Positions 54,705-63,990 of a stretch of 64,000 nt of DNA are shown piece by piece (position 1 is the stretch's first letter; each line of letters starts with the position of its first letter). The stretch covers positions 62,001 to 126,000 of the forward strand of contig JAHDVF020000413.1 in assembly GCA_022606425.2 (NCBI GenBank). Reading direction: 5' to 3'. The notes beneath the pieces are model-generated. The model was not told where the DNA came from. It ran no database searches and saw only the letters and a program-made list of their open reading frames with translations. Source of the stretch: Lepidostoma basale. Taxonomy: Eukaryota; Arthropoda; Insecta; Trichoptera; Lepidostomatidae. The translations under genes and the position numbers were made by a program.

Positions 54705-55285
54705 ATGGCCGCCGTACACTGGTCAATATCACCCGTTTATTACGTTTCTAGATTATTTGGTATCGCTCCTTACTCTATAGTGGTTGAGGCAAATACCACG
54801 CGTTGGAAAGTTACGAAACCATTTGTGGCGTACAACTTGTTTGTGATTATTTTACTAGTTTGCAGTTTATACCCGATTACCCGACAAATTATATATAACA
54901 TATGGTTTGGAAATGATAATATACTAGCAGCATATTCCACGTTTTTAAGGAGACTAAGTGGAATCTTTACTGCGTTACTTTGCGTTGAATTATCTTTCAA
55001 AAACAAGTATAAAACATGTGATTTTTTGAATCGCTTGAGTGATTTTGACATCTATTTAAGCGGGATGAATGTCACAATAGATTATAAACGGTTTCACCTG
55101 CTAAATACTTTATCAGTTGGTTTCGTCTGTGTACTGCTGGGGTTGTTTGTTCTAGTTGATTTCATTATCTTCGTACTAAACAATTCGACACCATTGGATT
55201 TCTGGTGTGCTAGTGTTTTCGTGTTTTGCTCCTTTTACTCAACAATTATGCAATTTTCTGCTTTTTTAATGATGGTTTATTCAAG
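54705..55285 (+). CDS. Gustatory receptor N-terminal exon, cassette 12
   Basis: 193 codons plus two bases from ATG at 54705, donor TCAAG|GTATGT, phase 2. An upstream in-frame ATG at 54606 would add 33 residues without family similarity. MAAVHWSISPVYYVSRLFG, IAPYSIVVEANTTRWKVTKP, LSFKNKYKTCDFLNRLSDFD, SGMNVTIDY, segments 1-4, ending LMMVYSR. Forms a group with cassettes 13 and 14 (ANTT.W.VTKP, SFKNK.KTC, GMN.TIDY), the block nearest the shared exon. Open. Confidence 0.88.
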
Positions 55286-55363
55286 GTATGTTTAATGTTA
55301 TTTTTATTTTAAAATTTGAAGCAAAATAAGTAAATAACTATTAATTATGAATTAAAACACTAA

Positions 55364-55770
55364 CTAGTTGTCATCGCAAACAAAAACCTATCCAAAAAAG
55401 CTAGAATGGCAGTGCACAATGGTGTTCTTCTACCGACCCTTATGAAAGTAGAATAAATGCAGTATAAATGAGATCTCTAAGGCGAATGTGTGTTAAACCT
55501 GTATATGATAGAGTGTCAAATGCAAATATAAGAAGTGATTGCGGTGCGAATGATATAAAAAAAATAATGAAAGGGTCGTTAAGAAATTAAGGAGAGAAGA
55601 AAAACGTGGCACGATCAAATCAATACAAATAAAATGTCGGTCACGTTAGGAGTCGGAGAAATCGACGTGCGTGTATGAATGTGGAGGAGGCGAGAGATGA
55701 CAAAACAGGGCATTATGGCGGTTTATTCTTTCTGCTTACCTCTCCGGAGAGACGGCGTGATGGTTAGGTT
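55364..55770 (+). mobile_element. LINE family A 3' fragment
   Basis: Sense VVIANKNLSKKARMAVHNGV, LLPTLM, deletion, SLRRMCVKPVYDRVSNANIR, deletion, TWHDQI and the 3' end with GGTTAGGTTAG. Several deletions of 50-100 bases. Confidence 0.65.
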
Positions 55771-55977
55771 AGTTTGTTTTTAATATGTGTGTATAAGTAT
55801 ATTTACGTTTTCACTTAAGTAATTGAATTAATATTAATGTTTGAGGACAATAATATTTTGATTATAAACATCTTATGATAGATTAAAAATTTATTGACTA
55901 TTTTTGAAATGCCTTTTTAGATATTTCTTATCGGACATAGTAGATAATTTTCATGTTCAGTTGGCGAACATAACAAA

Positions 55978-56549
55978 ATGATCGCTGTGCATCGGTCAAT
56001 ATCACCCGTGTATTACGTTTCTCGAATATTTGGTATCGCTCCTTACTCTACTGTGAATACCACTCATTGGAGAGTTACGAAACCAGATGTGGTCTACAGC
56101 TTATGCATGATTATTTTAATGATATATGGCATATTCCCGATTATTCGACACGTGCAACAGAGCATAACACTCGTGAATGACAATAAATTAGAAATTTATT
56201 CTACACTAATAAGGAGAATGAATTCTCTCTTCACTTGCTGGCTTTGCATTTTGCTGTCTTTCAAAAACAAGCATAAGACTTGTGATTTTCTTAATCACTT
56301 GGGAGATTTCGACATTCGCTTAAACGGGATGAATGTTACCATAGATTATGGAAGACATCGCCGGCTGATTGCATTATCTGTTGGAATTATCTATGGACTA
56401 TTGGCATTATTTTTTTTTATTGATTTTATTATTTACGTACTAATCCGCATGAGACCTTTGGATTTCTCTGGTATAACAGCTCTTGTTTTTAGTATTTTTT
56501 ATTCCACGATAATTGAATTTTCAGCTTTTCTATTAATGATTTATTCAAG
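55978..56549 (+). CDS. Gustatory receptor N-terminal exon, cassette 13
   Basis: 190 codons plus two bases, donor TCAAG|GTGAGT, phase 2. MIAVHRSISPVYYVSRIFG, IAPYSTVNTTHWRVTKPDVV. Compared with cassettes 12 and 14 (YSIVVEANTT, YSIVVAANTT) it lacks three codons just after IAPYS, an in-frame deletion. YGIFPIIRHVQQSI, LSFKNKHKTCDFLNHLGDFD, GMNVTIDYGRHRRL, ending LLMIYSR. Sister of cassette 14, sharing VVYSLCMIILMIYG or VAYSLCMIILMIYG. Open, and otherwise normal. Confidence 0.88.
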
Positions 56550-56574
56550 GTGAGTTAATTTGTATATTATTATT

Positions 56575-56959
56575 TTTTTCTTCTTCTTGCTGTGTCCTGT
56601 CAGGTCTCCCTAACGTTGACTATCACCCTTGAGTCACAGTGATGACCTGGGGGAAAATATCCTGAGTGGTATCCTCTGGAGAATTTTCTGTCGGGGTTAC
56701 CTTCCCTTAGCTGGGTGTATCCAGTTTTATGGCGCTGGAAGCTCGCCATTCGTCCTCCATCTGATATGGCACTAAGTAATATGTGCCACATTTCCCGGGG
56801 TTCGCGGGGTCTTTAAAAAGACCTCTCGTGGACGCTAGAGAGTTGGACTTGATAGTGTTGCTGTTGTAAATGCAACATGGCGCCTTACGACATTTCGTAG
56901 AGGCATATTTTCCAGCAAAACATACCCCATCGTAGCCCTACTACCCTTTTGAACCCCTT
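56575..56959. other. Unrecognised, possible transposon remnant
   Basis: Opens with antisense family B 3' wording (CTGTCAGGTCTCCCTAACGT) to about 56635, then unrelated sequence with no frame or motif that I can name. Confidence 0.4.
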
Positions 56960-57390
56960 CTTCTTTAATACACAGAAATCATGTCTCGTCGCATGATGAG
57001 GTCAAGCTGTCCTTCCATCACTTAGGCGGTCTTCCAGGTTAGCGGTGTCCGGAGGGGATTTCATAAGCGGCTGTATATGCAAGTCCATCACCATCCATTC
57101 GGGCTACATGGTCCCTCCAGTATCTTCTTTTGGATCTACTCCACTGAACGATATCCTCTATTTCGCAAGCTTTTCTTATATCTACGTTGCGGACACGATC
57201 TCGGAGAGTTTTCCAGTAATTTATCTTAGGACCTTCATCTCCGATGTTCTTAGTAGTCCCTTGGTTCGCACAGTGTCGCACATGATAGGTCGCACGCATG
57301 TTTTATAAATTCTGATCTTGCTGTCGATACGCACGTGCTTGTTCTTCCAGACCAGTTTTTTTAGACATCGCGATACGGCAGACACTTTAT
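56960..57390 (-). mobile_element. LINE family C fragment
   Basis: Minus strand: KINYWKTLRDRVRNVDIRKA, CEIEDIVQWSRSKRRYWRDH, VARMDGDGLAYTAAYEIPS, with shifts at both ends. Confidence 0.7.
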
Positions 57391-57394
57391 TGAC

Positions 57395-58440
57395 TTCTTC
57401 TTATTCTTCTTCAGCCTATTCCCGTCTACTCCTGGACAAAGGCCTCCTCCATTCGCTTCCATGTCACTCTGTCCTGTGCAGACTGCATCCAGGTTATTCC
57501 GACGTGTCTGTTCAGGTCATCTTTCTACCGTAGTTGCGGTCGCCATGCACTTCTTTTTGCCGTCCACGGTCACCAAGTCAGCAGTCTTTTTGTCCACTTT
57601 TCATCTAAGCTTCTGGCTACGTGACCCGCCCATTGCCATTTTAGAGTCGCCACCCGGTGGATGATGTCAGTGATCCTTATACTCTCTCTCACCGTATCGT
57701 TTCTGACTCTGTTTCTTAGGCTTATTCCTAACATGTCTCTTTCCATGGCTCTTTGGGTCACTCGCAGTTTCTCGGCACTTTGTTTGGACAATGTAACAGT
57801 TTCAAGACCATAAGTACCAACTGGCAGAACGCAGGCTTCATAGACTTTTCGTTTCAGGTTGATCGGTATTTTCCGGTTTTTAAGGATGTAACTCATGTTG
57901 CCGAAAGCTGCCCAGCTTAGTCCAATTCTTCTTTTTAGCTCTGCGGTTTGCTTATCTCGGCCCAATCGAATATTGTGTCCCGGGTAATTATATTCTTCTT
58001 CTTCTTTCCGTGTCCTGGCAGGTCTCCTCAATGTTGACTATCACCCTTGAGTAGGCCTCCCTGTCGTGGGCAGCTCAGAACAGCTCCTCCACGGTCCTCA
58101 GCCCTTTCTACTCTCGGGTGTTCCTCAGTCAGGAAACCCGCCTTCTCCCAACACCTCGTCGACCCTCAATCTTACCCTCCAAGATCAGATTCAACAGTGC
58201 GTACTTTTCGCCTCTCAGAACATGTCCCAAGTAGGACACTTTACGGACTTTGATGTTACTCAGCAACTCTCTGTCAACTCTGGCTCTATGGAGATGGTTT
58301 GTGTTGCTGACCATGTCAGTCCAGGAGATGCGTAACATCCTTCGGTGTATCCACATCTCAAAGGCCTCTAACGCCTCTAATTATATTCTTGGACATTCTC
58401 AATTCTGTTGCCATCCACGTTGATTTTGTCTTGTTCTACA
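57395..58440 (-). mobile_element. LINE family D, split by a family B LINE
   Basis: Minus strand: INVDGNRIENVQEYN near 58390-58440. After the insert it resumes with YNYPGHNIRLGRDKQTAELK, GNMSYILKNRKIPINLKRKV, YGLETVTLSKQSAEKLRVTQ, DIIHRVATLKWQWAGHVARS and the C-terminal part to about 57405. Removing 57998-58390 restores a continuous element. Confidence 0.82.
57998..58377 (-). mobile_element. LINE family B inserted into family D
   Basis: Minus strand: MWIHRRMLRISWTDMVSNTN, VSYLGHVLRGEKYALLNLIL, GRRGVGRRRVS, ending with a GAAGAAGAAG tail. Flanked by the 13-base duplication TAATTATATTCTT (57985-57997 and 58378-58390). Confidence 0.85.
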
Positions 58441-58677
58441 TATATTAAAGTTTTTTTAAAATAATTAGTGTGAAAAAAATGATTAACCCACATATACTGG
58501 ATACATAAAGTTTTTATATAATACAATATCTTAATTATGAAAATGAATTAACGTCTTATGATTAATTAATAATTATCGATTAGTTTTAAAACACCATTAT
58601 TAATTTTCTCTTTGTACAGAATAGATACATTTCGGCATTGGGTGTTGACCTGGCGACAATTTGCGCTGGATTTCAAA

Positions 58678-59258
58678 ATGGCCGCCTTTCATAGGTCAAT
58701 AACACCCGTGTATTACGTTTCTCGATTGTTTGGTATCGCTCCTTACTCTATAGTGGTCGCGGCGAATACCACTCATTGGAGAGTTACGAAACCAGATGTG
58801 GCCTACAGCTTATGCATGATTATTTTAATGATATATGGCATATACCCGATTATTCGACACGTGCAACAGAGCATATCATTCGATGATGATAATCAACTTG
58901 CAATGTATTCTACATTGATAAGAAGAATGAACTCGCTTTTTACTTCATGGCTTTGCATATTTCTGGCTTTCAAAAACAAGTATAAAACCTGTGATTTATT
59001 TAATCGCTTGAGAGATTTCGACATTTCCTTAAACGGGATGAATGCCACTATAGATTATGGAAGACATCGCCGGCTGAATGTCTTATTGGTTGGAATTGTC
59101 TATGGACCAATAGCGATATTTTTTACAATCGATTTTATAGCTTACGTGATTCTCCGCATGAGAGATTTTGATTTCTGGGTTATAACTTTTTTTGTTTTTA
59201 GTATTTATTACACTACCATAATAGGGTTTTCGACTTTTGTGACGATGATTTATTCGAG
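58678..59258 (+). CDS. Gustatory receptor N-terminal exon, cassette 14
   Basis: 193 codons plus two bases from ATG at 58678 (an in-frame ATG at 58612 is less likely), donor TCGAG|GTGAGT, phase 2. MAAFHRSITPVYYVSRLFG, IAPYSIVVAANTTHWRVTKP, YGIYPIIRHVQQSI, LAFKNKYKTCDLFNRLRDFD, GMNATIDYGRHRRL, ending FVTMIYSR. It is the last cassette, 2.5 kb before the shared second exon, so it is the default first exon of the locus. Joined to 61794-62220 it keeps frame: MIYS, Arg (split codon), FKILNNQIKN. Open. Confidence 0.9.
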
Positions 59259-59436
59259 GTGAGTTATAATGTAGGACATTTGATAACGTTTCAGCAAGAC
59301 GAAACATCTCAATCCCATAAAATATAATAACATTTGTTTAAAAACATCTCTATTTTGGGCTACTTCTAATAGGTTTCTCAACTCTCTACATTCCTGTCAA
59401 TTATTGGATGGAATTGTCCTCATACTCCGTATCCCG

Positions 59437-60340
59437 AACAACTGCCTTCTGCAAATTCCCCCCGACCCATCTTGCCAATAATTATTACCTGAAGGAGGTG
59501 GTATTTTTCTACCCTTAGCACACGACCCAAATATGAGAGCTTTCTAACCTCCACACTTAACAACAGCTCTCTATTGGCTCTGGCTCTCTGTAGTCTTCTT
59601 ATTCTTCTTCTTTGCTAGCCTTCTACCCTCCACTGCTGGATATAGGCCTCTTCCAATTTCCTCCACTCGTCTCTATCCTGCCCCCTTTGTATCCAAGATT
59701 TTCCAACCCTTTTGATAATATCATCGGTGGCCTTCCGACACTTCGCCTATTTGCCCATGGTCTCCAACTGAGTATCCTGGGTGCCCATTTGTTGCCACCT
59801 TGTCTAGCCAAGTGTCCAGCCCATTGCCATTTCAATTTTGTCACTCGGTCCATGACGTCAGCAACCCTGGTGCGGCGTCTGATTTCTTCATTTCTTATGC
59901 GGTCATGCAAGCTCACACCAAGTATCTGTCTTTCCATGGACCTCTGTGTACACTTGAGCCTTTGGACACTTTTTGCTGTAAGAGTTGTCGTCTCTAGTCC
60001 GTATGTCATCATGGGCAGTATACACATGTCGTAGAACTTTCTTTTGAGTCCAACCGGTATTTCACCATTTTCAAAGACATGTCTCAGTTTACCAAAGGTG
60101 GCCCAACCCAGTATCTCTGTAGTACGCCTACATTACTGAACTTATCGGTCCACGGCATACGAAGCATTCTGCTGTATATCTACATCTTAAACGCCTCCAA
60201 CTAGTTCATTACATTCACTTTCAGTGCCTAAGTTTCATAGCCACATAGCTGAACAGACCATATATAACATTTAACTATTCTTTGTCGGAGTTTCGGGTTA
60301 AGATTATCGTCGCAAAGAAGGTTCTCATTTTATTAAATGC
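59437..60340 (-). mobile_element. LINE family B, split by a family F LINE
   Basis: Antisense family B at 59437-59594 (the GEKYHLL to ANRELL region) and again at 60114-60340 (VDRFSNVGV, MNELEAF and the YMVCSAMWL region). Removing 59595-60123 joins the halves. Confidence 0.75.
59595..60113 (-). mobile_element. LINE family F inserted into family B
   Basis: Minus strand: LPMMTYGLETTTLTAKSVQR, RSMERQILGVSLHDRIRNEE, IRRRTRVADVMDRVTKLKWQ, AGHLARQGGNKWAPRILSWR, RRSVGRPPM, then a small deletion. Target duplication TCTCTGTAGT (59585-59594 and 60114-60123). The tail is GAAGAAGAATAAGAAGA. Confidence 0.82.
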
Positions 60341-60589
60341 GGCCAAGTTTCGCAGCAATTTAAACTATATTACAATTTATACTGCCACATTCTTATATCC
60401 TGACACGCCTATCTGGATTCCTCAAAATTAATACATCGTATCACGATACTCGTTGATTGCATTGACTTCGCTAAAACTTATTATAAGTATTATTTTATTA
60501 TGATTGGATGTTTTTTTCCCCTTTTTCGGTTCATTGACTTATATCCGACTTATCCGACTTTTATTCATAAAAACAACATTTATTGAGAT

Positions 60590-61067
60590 ACAATTAAATG
60601 ACACTAATCCCCTTCAAAGTAGTCCCCTTGAGCTGCTGCACACTTCTCCCAACGGTTCTGCCACTGCCGGAAGCAATGCTGGAAAGACTCTTTTGGTATG
60701 GCCAGCAGGTGGTCCGTCGCAATGTTCATGATGTCTTCCCTGGTCTGAAATCTAGTCCCATTCAAAGGCATTTTCAGCTGGGTTAAAAGCCAGAATTCAC
60801 AGGAAGCGATTGGGATCATTGATCACAGTCTCCAGCATGTCCTGTGTGATCTCCACACGAAATTGCTTCTGTTCAATTGTCAGCAACTTTGGCAGAAATT
60901 TTCCTGAGACCTTTCTGAGGGCCAAATCTTCAGTTAAAATGGAATGAATGGATCCAACACTAATGCTCGCTTCATCAGCAAGTTCTCTGATCGTTGTTCG
61001 ACGATCCTGCATCACCAGGGTCCTTACTTGATCAATGACAACATCATTTTTGTTTTTTGTCATCATC
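60590..61067 (-). mobile_element. Mariner transposase remnant, catalytic core deleted
   Basis: Minus strand from 61067: DQVRTLVMQDRRTTIRELAD, ISVGSIHSILTEDLALRKVS, KFLPKLLTIEQKQFRVEITQ, DMLETVINDPNRFL, then directly CEFWLLTQLKMPLNGTRFQT, IPKESFQHCFRQWQNRWEKC and AAQGDYFEGD. The central part with the catalytic aspartates is absent. Same family style as 32476-32772, which is only an N-terminus. Confidence 0.8.
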
Positions 61068-61069
61068 AA

Positions 61070-61245
61070 CCTCATTTGTGGTCTTCCTACGCTTCTTCTC
61101 GTGTCTCTCGGTCTCCGATTCAGCAGTATTTTGGTCCATCTTTCGTCTGCAGCTCTAGCGACATGCCCTGCCCATTTCCATTCTAAAGTCGTCACCCGGT
61201 GGATCATGTCTGTGACTCTTGTTTTATCCTTCACCGTTTCGTGAT
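61070..61245 (-). mobile_element. LINE family D-like scrap
   Basis: Minus strand: ETVKDKTRVTDMIHRVTTLE, WKWAGHVARAADERWTKILL, RRSVGRPQMRLM. It joins the mariner remnant with no spacer. Confidence 0.65.
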
Positions 61246-61249
61246 TTTG

Positions 61250-61350
61250 GTAGAATTCACGTGACATTCGTTATAATTCACGTGACATTCGGTAGAATTC
61301 ACGTGACATTTGGTAGAATTCACGTGACATTTGGTAGAATTCACGTGACA
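61250..61350. repeat. Minisatellite of about 21 bases with CACGTG boxes
   Basis: Five units of GTAGAATTCACGTGACATTTG and variants between 61250 and 61350. Each carries TTCACGTGACA, so five palindromic CACGTG E-boxes are evenly spaced. It ends 440 bases before the shared receptor exon. Its open frame (HVTFGRIHVTFGR) only reflects the repeat. Confidence 0.9.
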
Positions 61351-61499
61351 ATAAAAAGGCGATATACTAGCTATCTACAACATGTCATGAGAATCAATTG
61401 CAAAAAATCGTATGTTTTCATTGGGTTCAAATAACCTGTAAACTATCACATTAATGGCATAAGTAGCATTCTAAGAACCAGCATAGATAATTTTTTTTT

Positions 61500-61605
61500 T
61501 TTTTTTTTTTTAAAAAAAAAGACTAATATCAAGGATTTACATCAATGATATTAGAATTTATTTTACAATCTTCAATGTGAGCAGAAAATAGCTCATTATT
61601 ATGAA
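61500..61605 (-). mobile_element. SINE body fragment
   Basis: Antisense match to 54235-54290: AGCTATTTTCTGCTCACATT, then a body and a T/A-run (61491-61520). The tRNA head is missing. Confidence 0.55.
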
Positions 61606-61793
61606 GAAGGAATCTGGACTAATATAAGTATTCTACTAGAAAAATAGGACTCGAAATGCGCACGTGCGTATCGAATGACGGTCGATATAGAAGAGAATTG
61701 ATCTAAGTCAACTGTTCGCAGAGTTATTGCGGGCGTATCATCGAATAGAGCCGTTCTACGTTATAATTAATAAATGTTTTATTTTTATTCCAG

Positions 61794-62220
61794 ATTCAAG
61801 ATACTTAACAACCAAATTAAAAACATTTCCGACTCGCTGGTCAAGAAAAAGACACGCCAGTCAAACCTTTGGGTCACAAAACAGAGTAATTCTAACAGGG
61901 TCCGTTCGACGGAATCCAAAATCGTAAAATTTAATCCAAAAACAAAGGCGAATCAAATTGGAGACATTTGCAAGATGCATGATAGGTTATGCGAACTTGG
62001 AAAGATGTTGAATGAGCTGTACTCCAAACAGATACTGACCACCACAGGAATAGCGTGCGTCATGGTTGTGATTCAACTCTACATTTTCTATCTCATCATA
62101 AAGCAGGATCTCATGAACGAGCCCATAATCCTCAAGGCTTGGAACGCCTCTGTATGGGGTTCGTGGTACTTTTCCATGATTTTGATCACCTCGATAGTTT
62201 GCTCAAAAGCCACGTCAGAG
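61794..62220 (+). CDS. Gustatory receptor shared exon 2
   Basis: The only plus-strand second exon found in the window. Acceptor TTTTATTCCAG ends at 61793. The first base A completes the AG left by each cassette, giving Arg, then FKILNNQIKNISDSLVKKKT. 427 bases, ending SEV-type junction ACGTCAGAG|GTACGT at 62220 (phase 0). It encodes the intracellular loop, GDICKMHDRLCELGKMLNEL, YSKQIL, segment 5 (ACVMVVIQLYIFYLII) and segment 6 (ASVWGSWYFSMILITSIVCS). Structure, length and phases match exon 2 of the minus-strand gene (10545-10107). The expected last exon with TY.....QF was not found in 62221-64000 and probably lies to the right. A frame starting at ATG 61774 is an artefact, as that ATG lies in the polypyrimidine tract. 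All fourteen cassettes are in phase with this exon. Confidence 0.92.
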
Positions 62221-62264
62221 GTACGTATGTATACTTGCTTATAAAACAGATTTCGTGCACTGCA

Positions 62265-62565
62265 GGACATATTTCTCAGCAGAGTTGAAGAGAGTAGGCA
62301 CGTGTTGAACACCATAGCGGAGAGGCGCGCAAGATGGATTGGTCATGTGTTGCGATACGAATGTTTCCTGCATAATGTGTTGGAGGAAATGGTCGAGGGA
62401 TCGATTGGCAGAGGATGACCTCGCCAAGAGTACCTAGACCAGATTTGCCGAGATATGGGCTGCACCTCTTATGCGGAGTTGAAGAGAGTTGCCGAGCACC
62501 GAGCGGAGTGGAAGAGGAGATGCGTCGCCTTGCTGCAGACCAATCATTAGATTGAGACCGGAGAA
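62265..62565 (+). mobile_element. LINE family B-like 3' end
   Basis: Sense RVEESRHVLNTIAERRARWI, GHVLRYECFLHNVLEEMVEG, SYAELKRVAEHRAEWKRR, then a GAGAAGAAG tail. Same divergent subfamily as 15400-16125. It begins 45 bases after the exon donor, in the last intron of the receptor locus. Confidence 0.7.
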
Positions 62566-62569
62566 GAAG

Positions 62570-63000
62570 GATATAGGCCTCCCCCATATTTTTCCATACA
62601 CTCCTATCTTACACCCTTCTGGATCCTTCTTCTTTTTTGATAGCTCTACATCTCATTTCGGACCTTGGCCTCCATCAGTCCTAGCCTCCAAGCACTTCTG
62701 TCACCTGCTCCTCATTCCAGTCTCTCATTTGCAGGAGTTGTGCTGAACCTTCCTCACCTCATCCTCCCATCTGAATCTAGGTCTACCGTTCCTTCTCCTT
62801 CCACCCGGATGTTCCTCAAGGGTTCTCTTTGCTGCCTGAGACGACGGCTTTTCTCCACATGTCCAGCCCATCTCAGCCTTTCCAGTGTAGAATGTGTCTA
62901 TATAAAGCTTCTCATTATACCTAAATACAGCGGTTTTGTTTCCAGTTACCAGCAATTTTTCCTATATCATCAGACCATTGTGTGAGAGGTATCCTTCTAT
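62570..63000 (-). mobile_element. LINE C-terminal fragment, single copy
   Basis: Minus strand: NEKLYIDTFYTGKAEMGWTC, GGRRRNGRPRFRWEDEVRKV, then shifted. The GRPxxRWxDE motif marks a LINE tail. Confidence 0.55.
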
Positions 63001-63350
63001 TCCTTCTATTTTCACAAGATGTTAATTTCACTACTCTTTGGTCTCCCAATCTGGCAACATGTCCCGCAAATGATCATTTGTCTCCAAGTCAGCAGTTTTC
63101 TTGTCCATTTTTCGTCCGAGCTTCTGGCTACGTGACCTGCCCATTGCCTCTTTAGAGTCGCTACCCGGTGGATGATGTCAGTGATCTATGTTTTTTCTCT
63201 CACCGTATCGTTTCTGACTCTGTCTCTTAGGCTTATTCCTAGCATGGCTCTATCCATGGCTCTATGGGTCACTCGTAGTTTCTCGGCACTTTGATTGGAC
63301 AATGTTATAGTTTCGAGGCCATAAGTACCAACTGGCTGAATGTACATTTT
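63000..63350 (-). mobile_element. LINE family E and D pieces
   Basis: 63000-63080 resembles family E (33300-33380). 63085-63350 is antisense family D (AEKLRVTHRAMDRAMLGISL, IHRVATLK and WAGHVARSSDEK regions). Confidence 0.6.
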
Positions 63351-63479
63351 TATTACAATTAATGTTTTTTGTTTTTGTTTTAGGCCAATAAGTCCAGTAC
63401 ACTACTACATCAAATAACGAATCTTAATATGAACCGGTTATCAAAAACGTCAGTAAGTAACAATTTAATATCATTACTT

Positions 63480-63540
63480 TTCTCCTCTCCAAGCACATGA
63501 CCCAGGTAAGACCCCTTCCGGACCTTGATGTCAGTTAGCA
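63480..63540 (-). mobile_element. LINE family B scrap
   Basis: Antisense of the LTDIKVRKGSYLGHVLGEEK region, 60 bases. Confidence 0.45.
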
Positions 63541-63544
63541 TTTT

Positions 63545-63990
63545 TTTTTAAAGGAACATAGAAGTTCCCGCCACATACTCGAGGATGTTATAGGGCGTAG
63601 CGGCGCCCTTTTGTCGCCTCACTCGTACACTCCCTGGGCCTATCCCCGGTCCATCCGGGATTTACATTTTAAGACGACAACAACAAGGGGGTGCCAGACC
63701 ATATTTAATCTACCCCATCTTACTTCTATGCTCCGCTGTACTTTATTGAATAAATAAGCACAATATATAATACATGAACATTTCAGAAACATTATATAAA
63801 AGATAAAAATAATAATACATCACAGGAATATACAGCGGGAAGAACAGGAGAGGCAGAGGAGACAAATGCGGGATGGGAAAAAAAATGTGGAGTACAGTTT
63901 TTGGCATGTAGGACAAAGGGCGAGGTTTAGGAAGCATTTCATATTTTTAAATAAAAACCACTGCACAAATTATTATAATGGCCGAGAGGG
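63545..63990 (-). repeat. Third copy of the 33416 repeat
   Basis: Minus strand carries the same order as 33416-33800: CATCCCGCATTTGTCTCCTC, a variable AT-rich part, ATGGTCTGGCACCCCCTTG, a GGATGGACCGGGGATAGG-like stretch and GGCGCCGCTACGCCCTATAA. Slightly longer than the other copies, reaching the window edge. Confidence 0.6.

Noticed and set aside
61219..61434. Repetitive peptide frame HVTFGRIHVT as a repeat protein
   Set aside because: Produced only by the 21-base minisatellite, with no start context or flanking coding signal.
61774..62244. Open frame starting at ATG 61774 as a separate gene
   Set aside because: The ATG lies inside the polypyrimidine tract of the exon 2 acceptor. Receptor similarity starts exactly after the AG at 61793.
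63373..63430. TTTTGTTTTAG at about 63384 as acceptor of the last receptor exon
   Set aside because: The sequence after it has no GR C-terminal motif in any frame.
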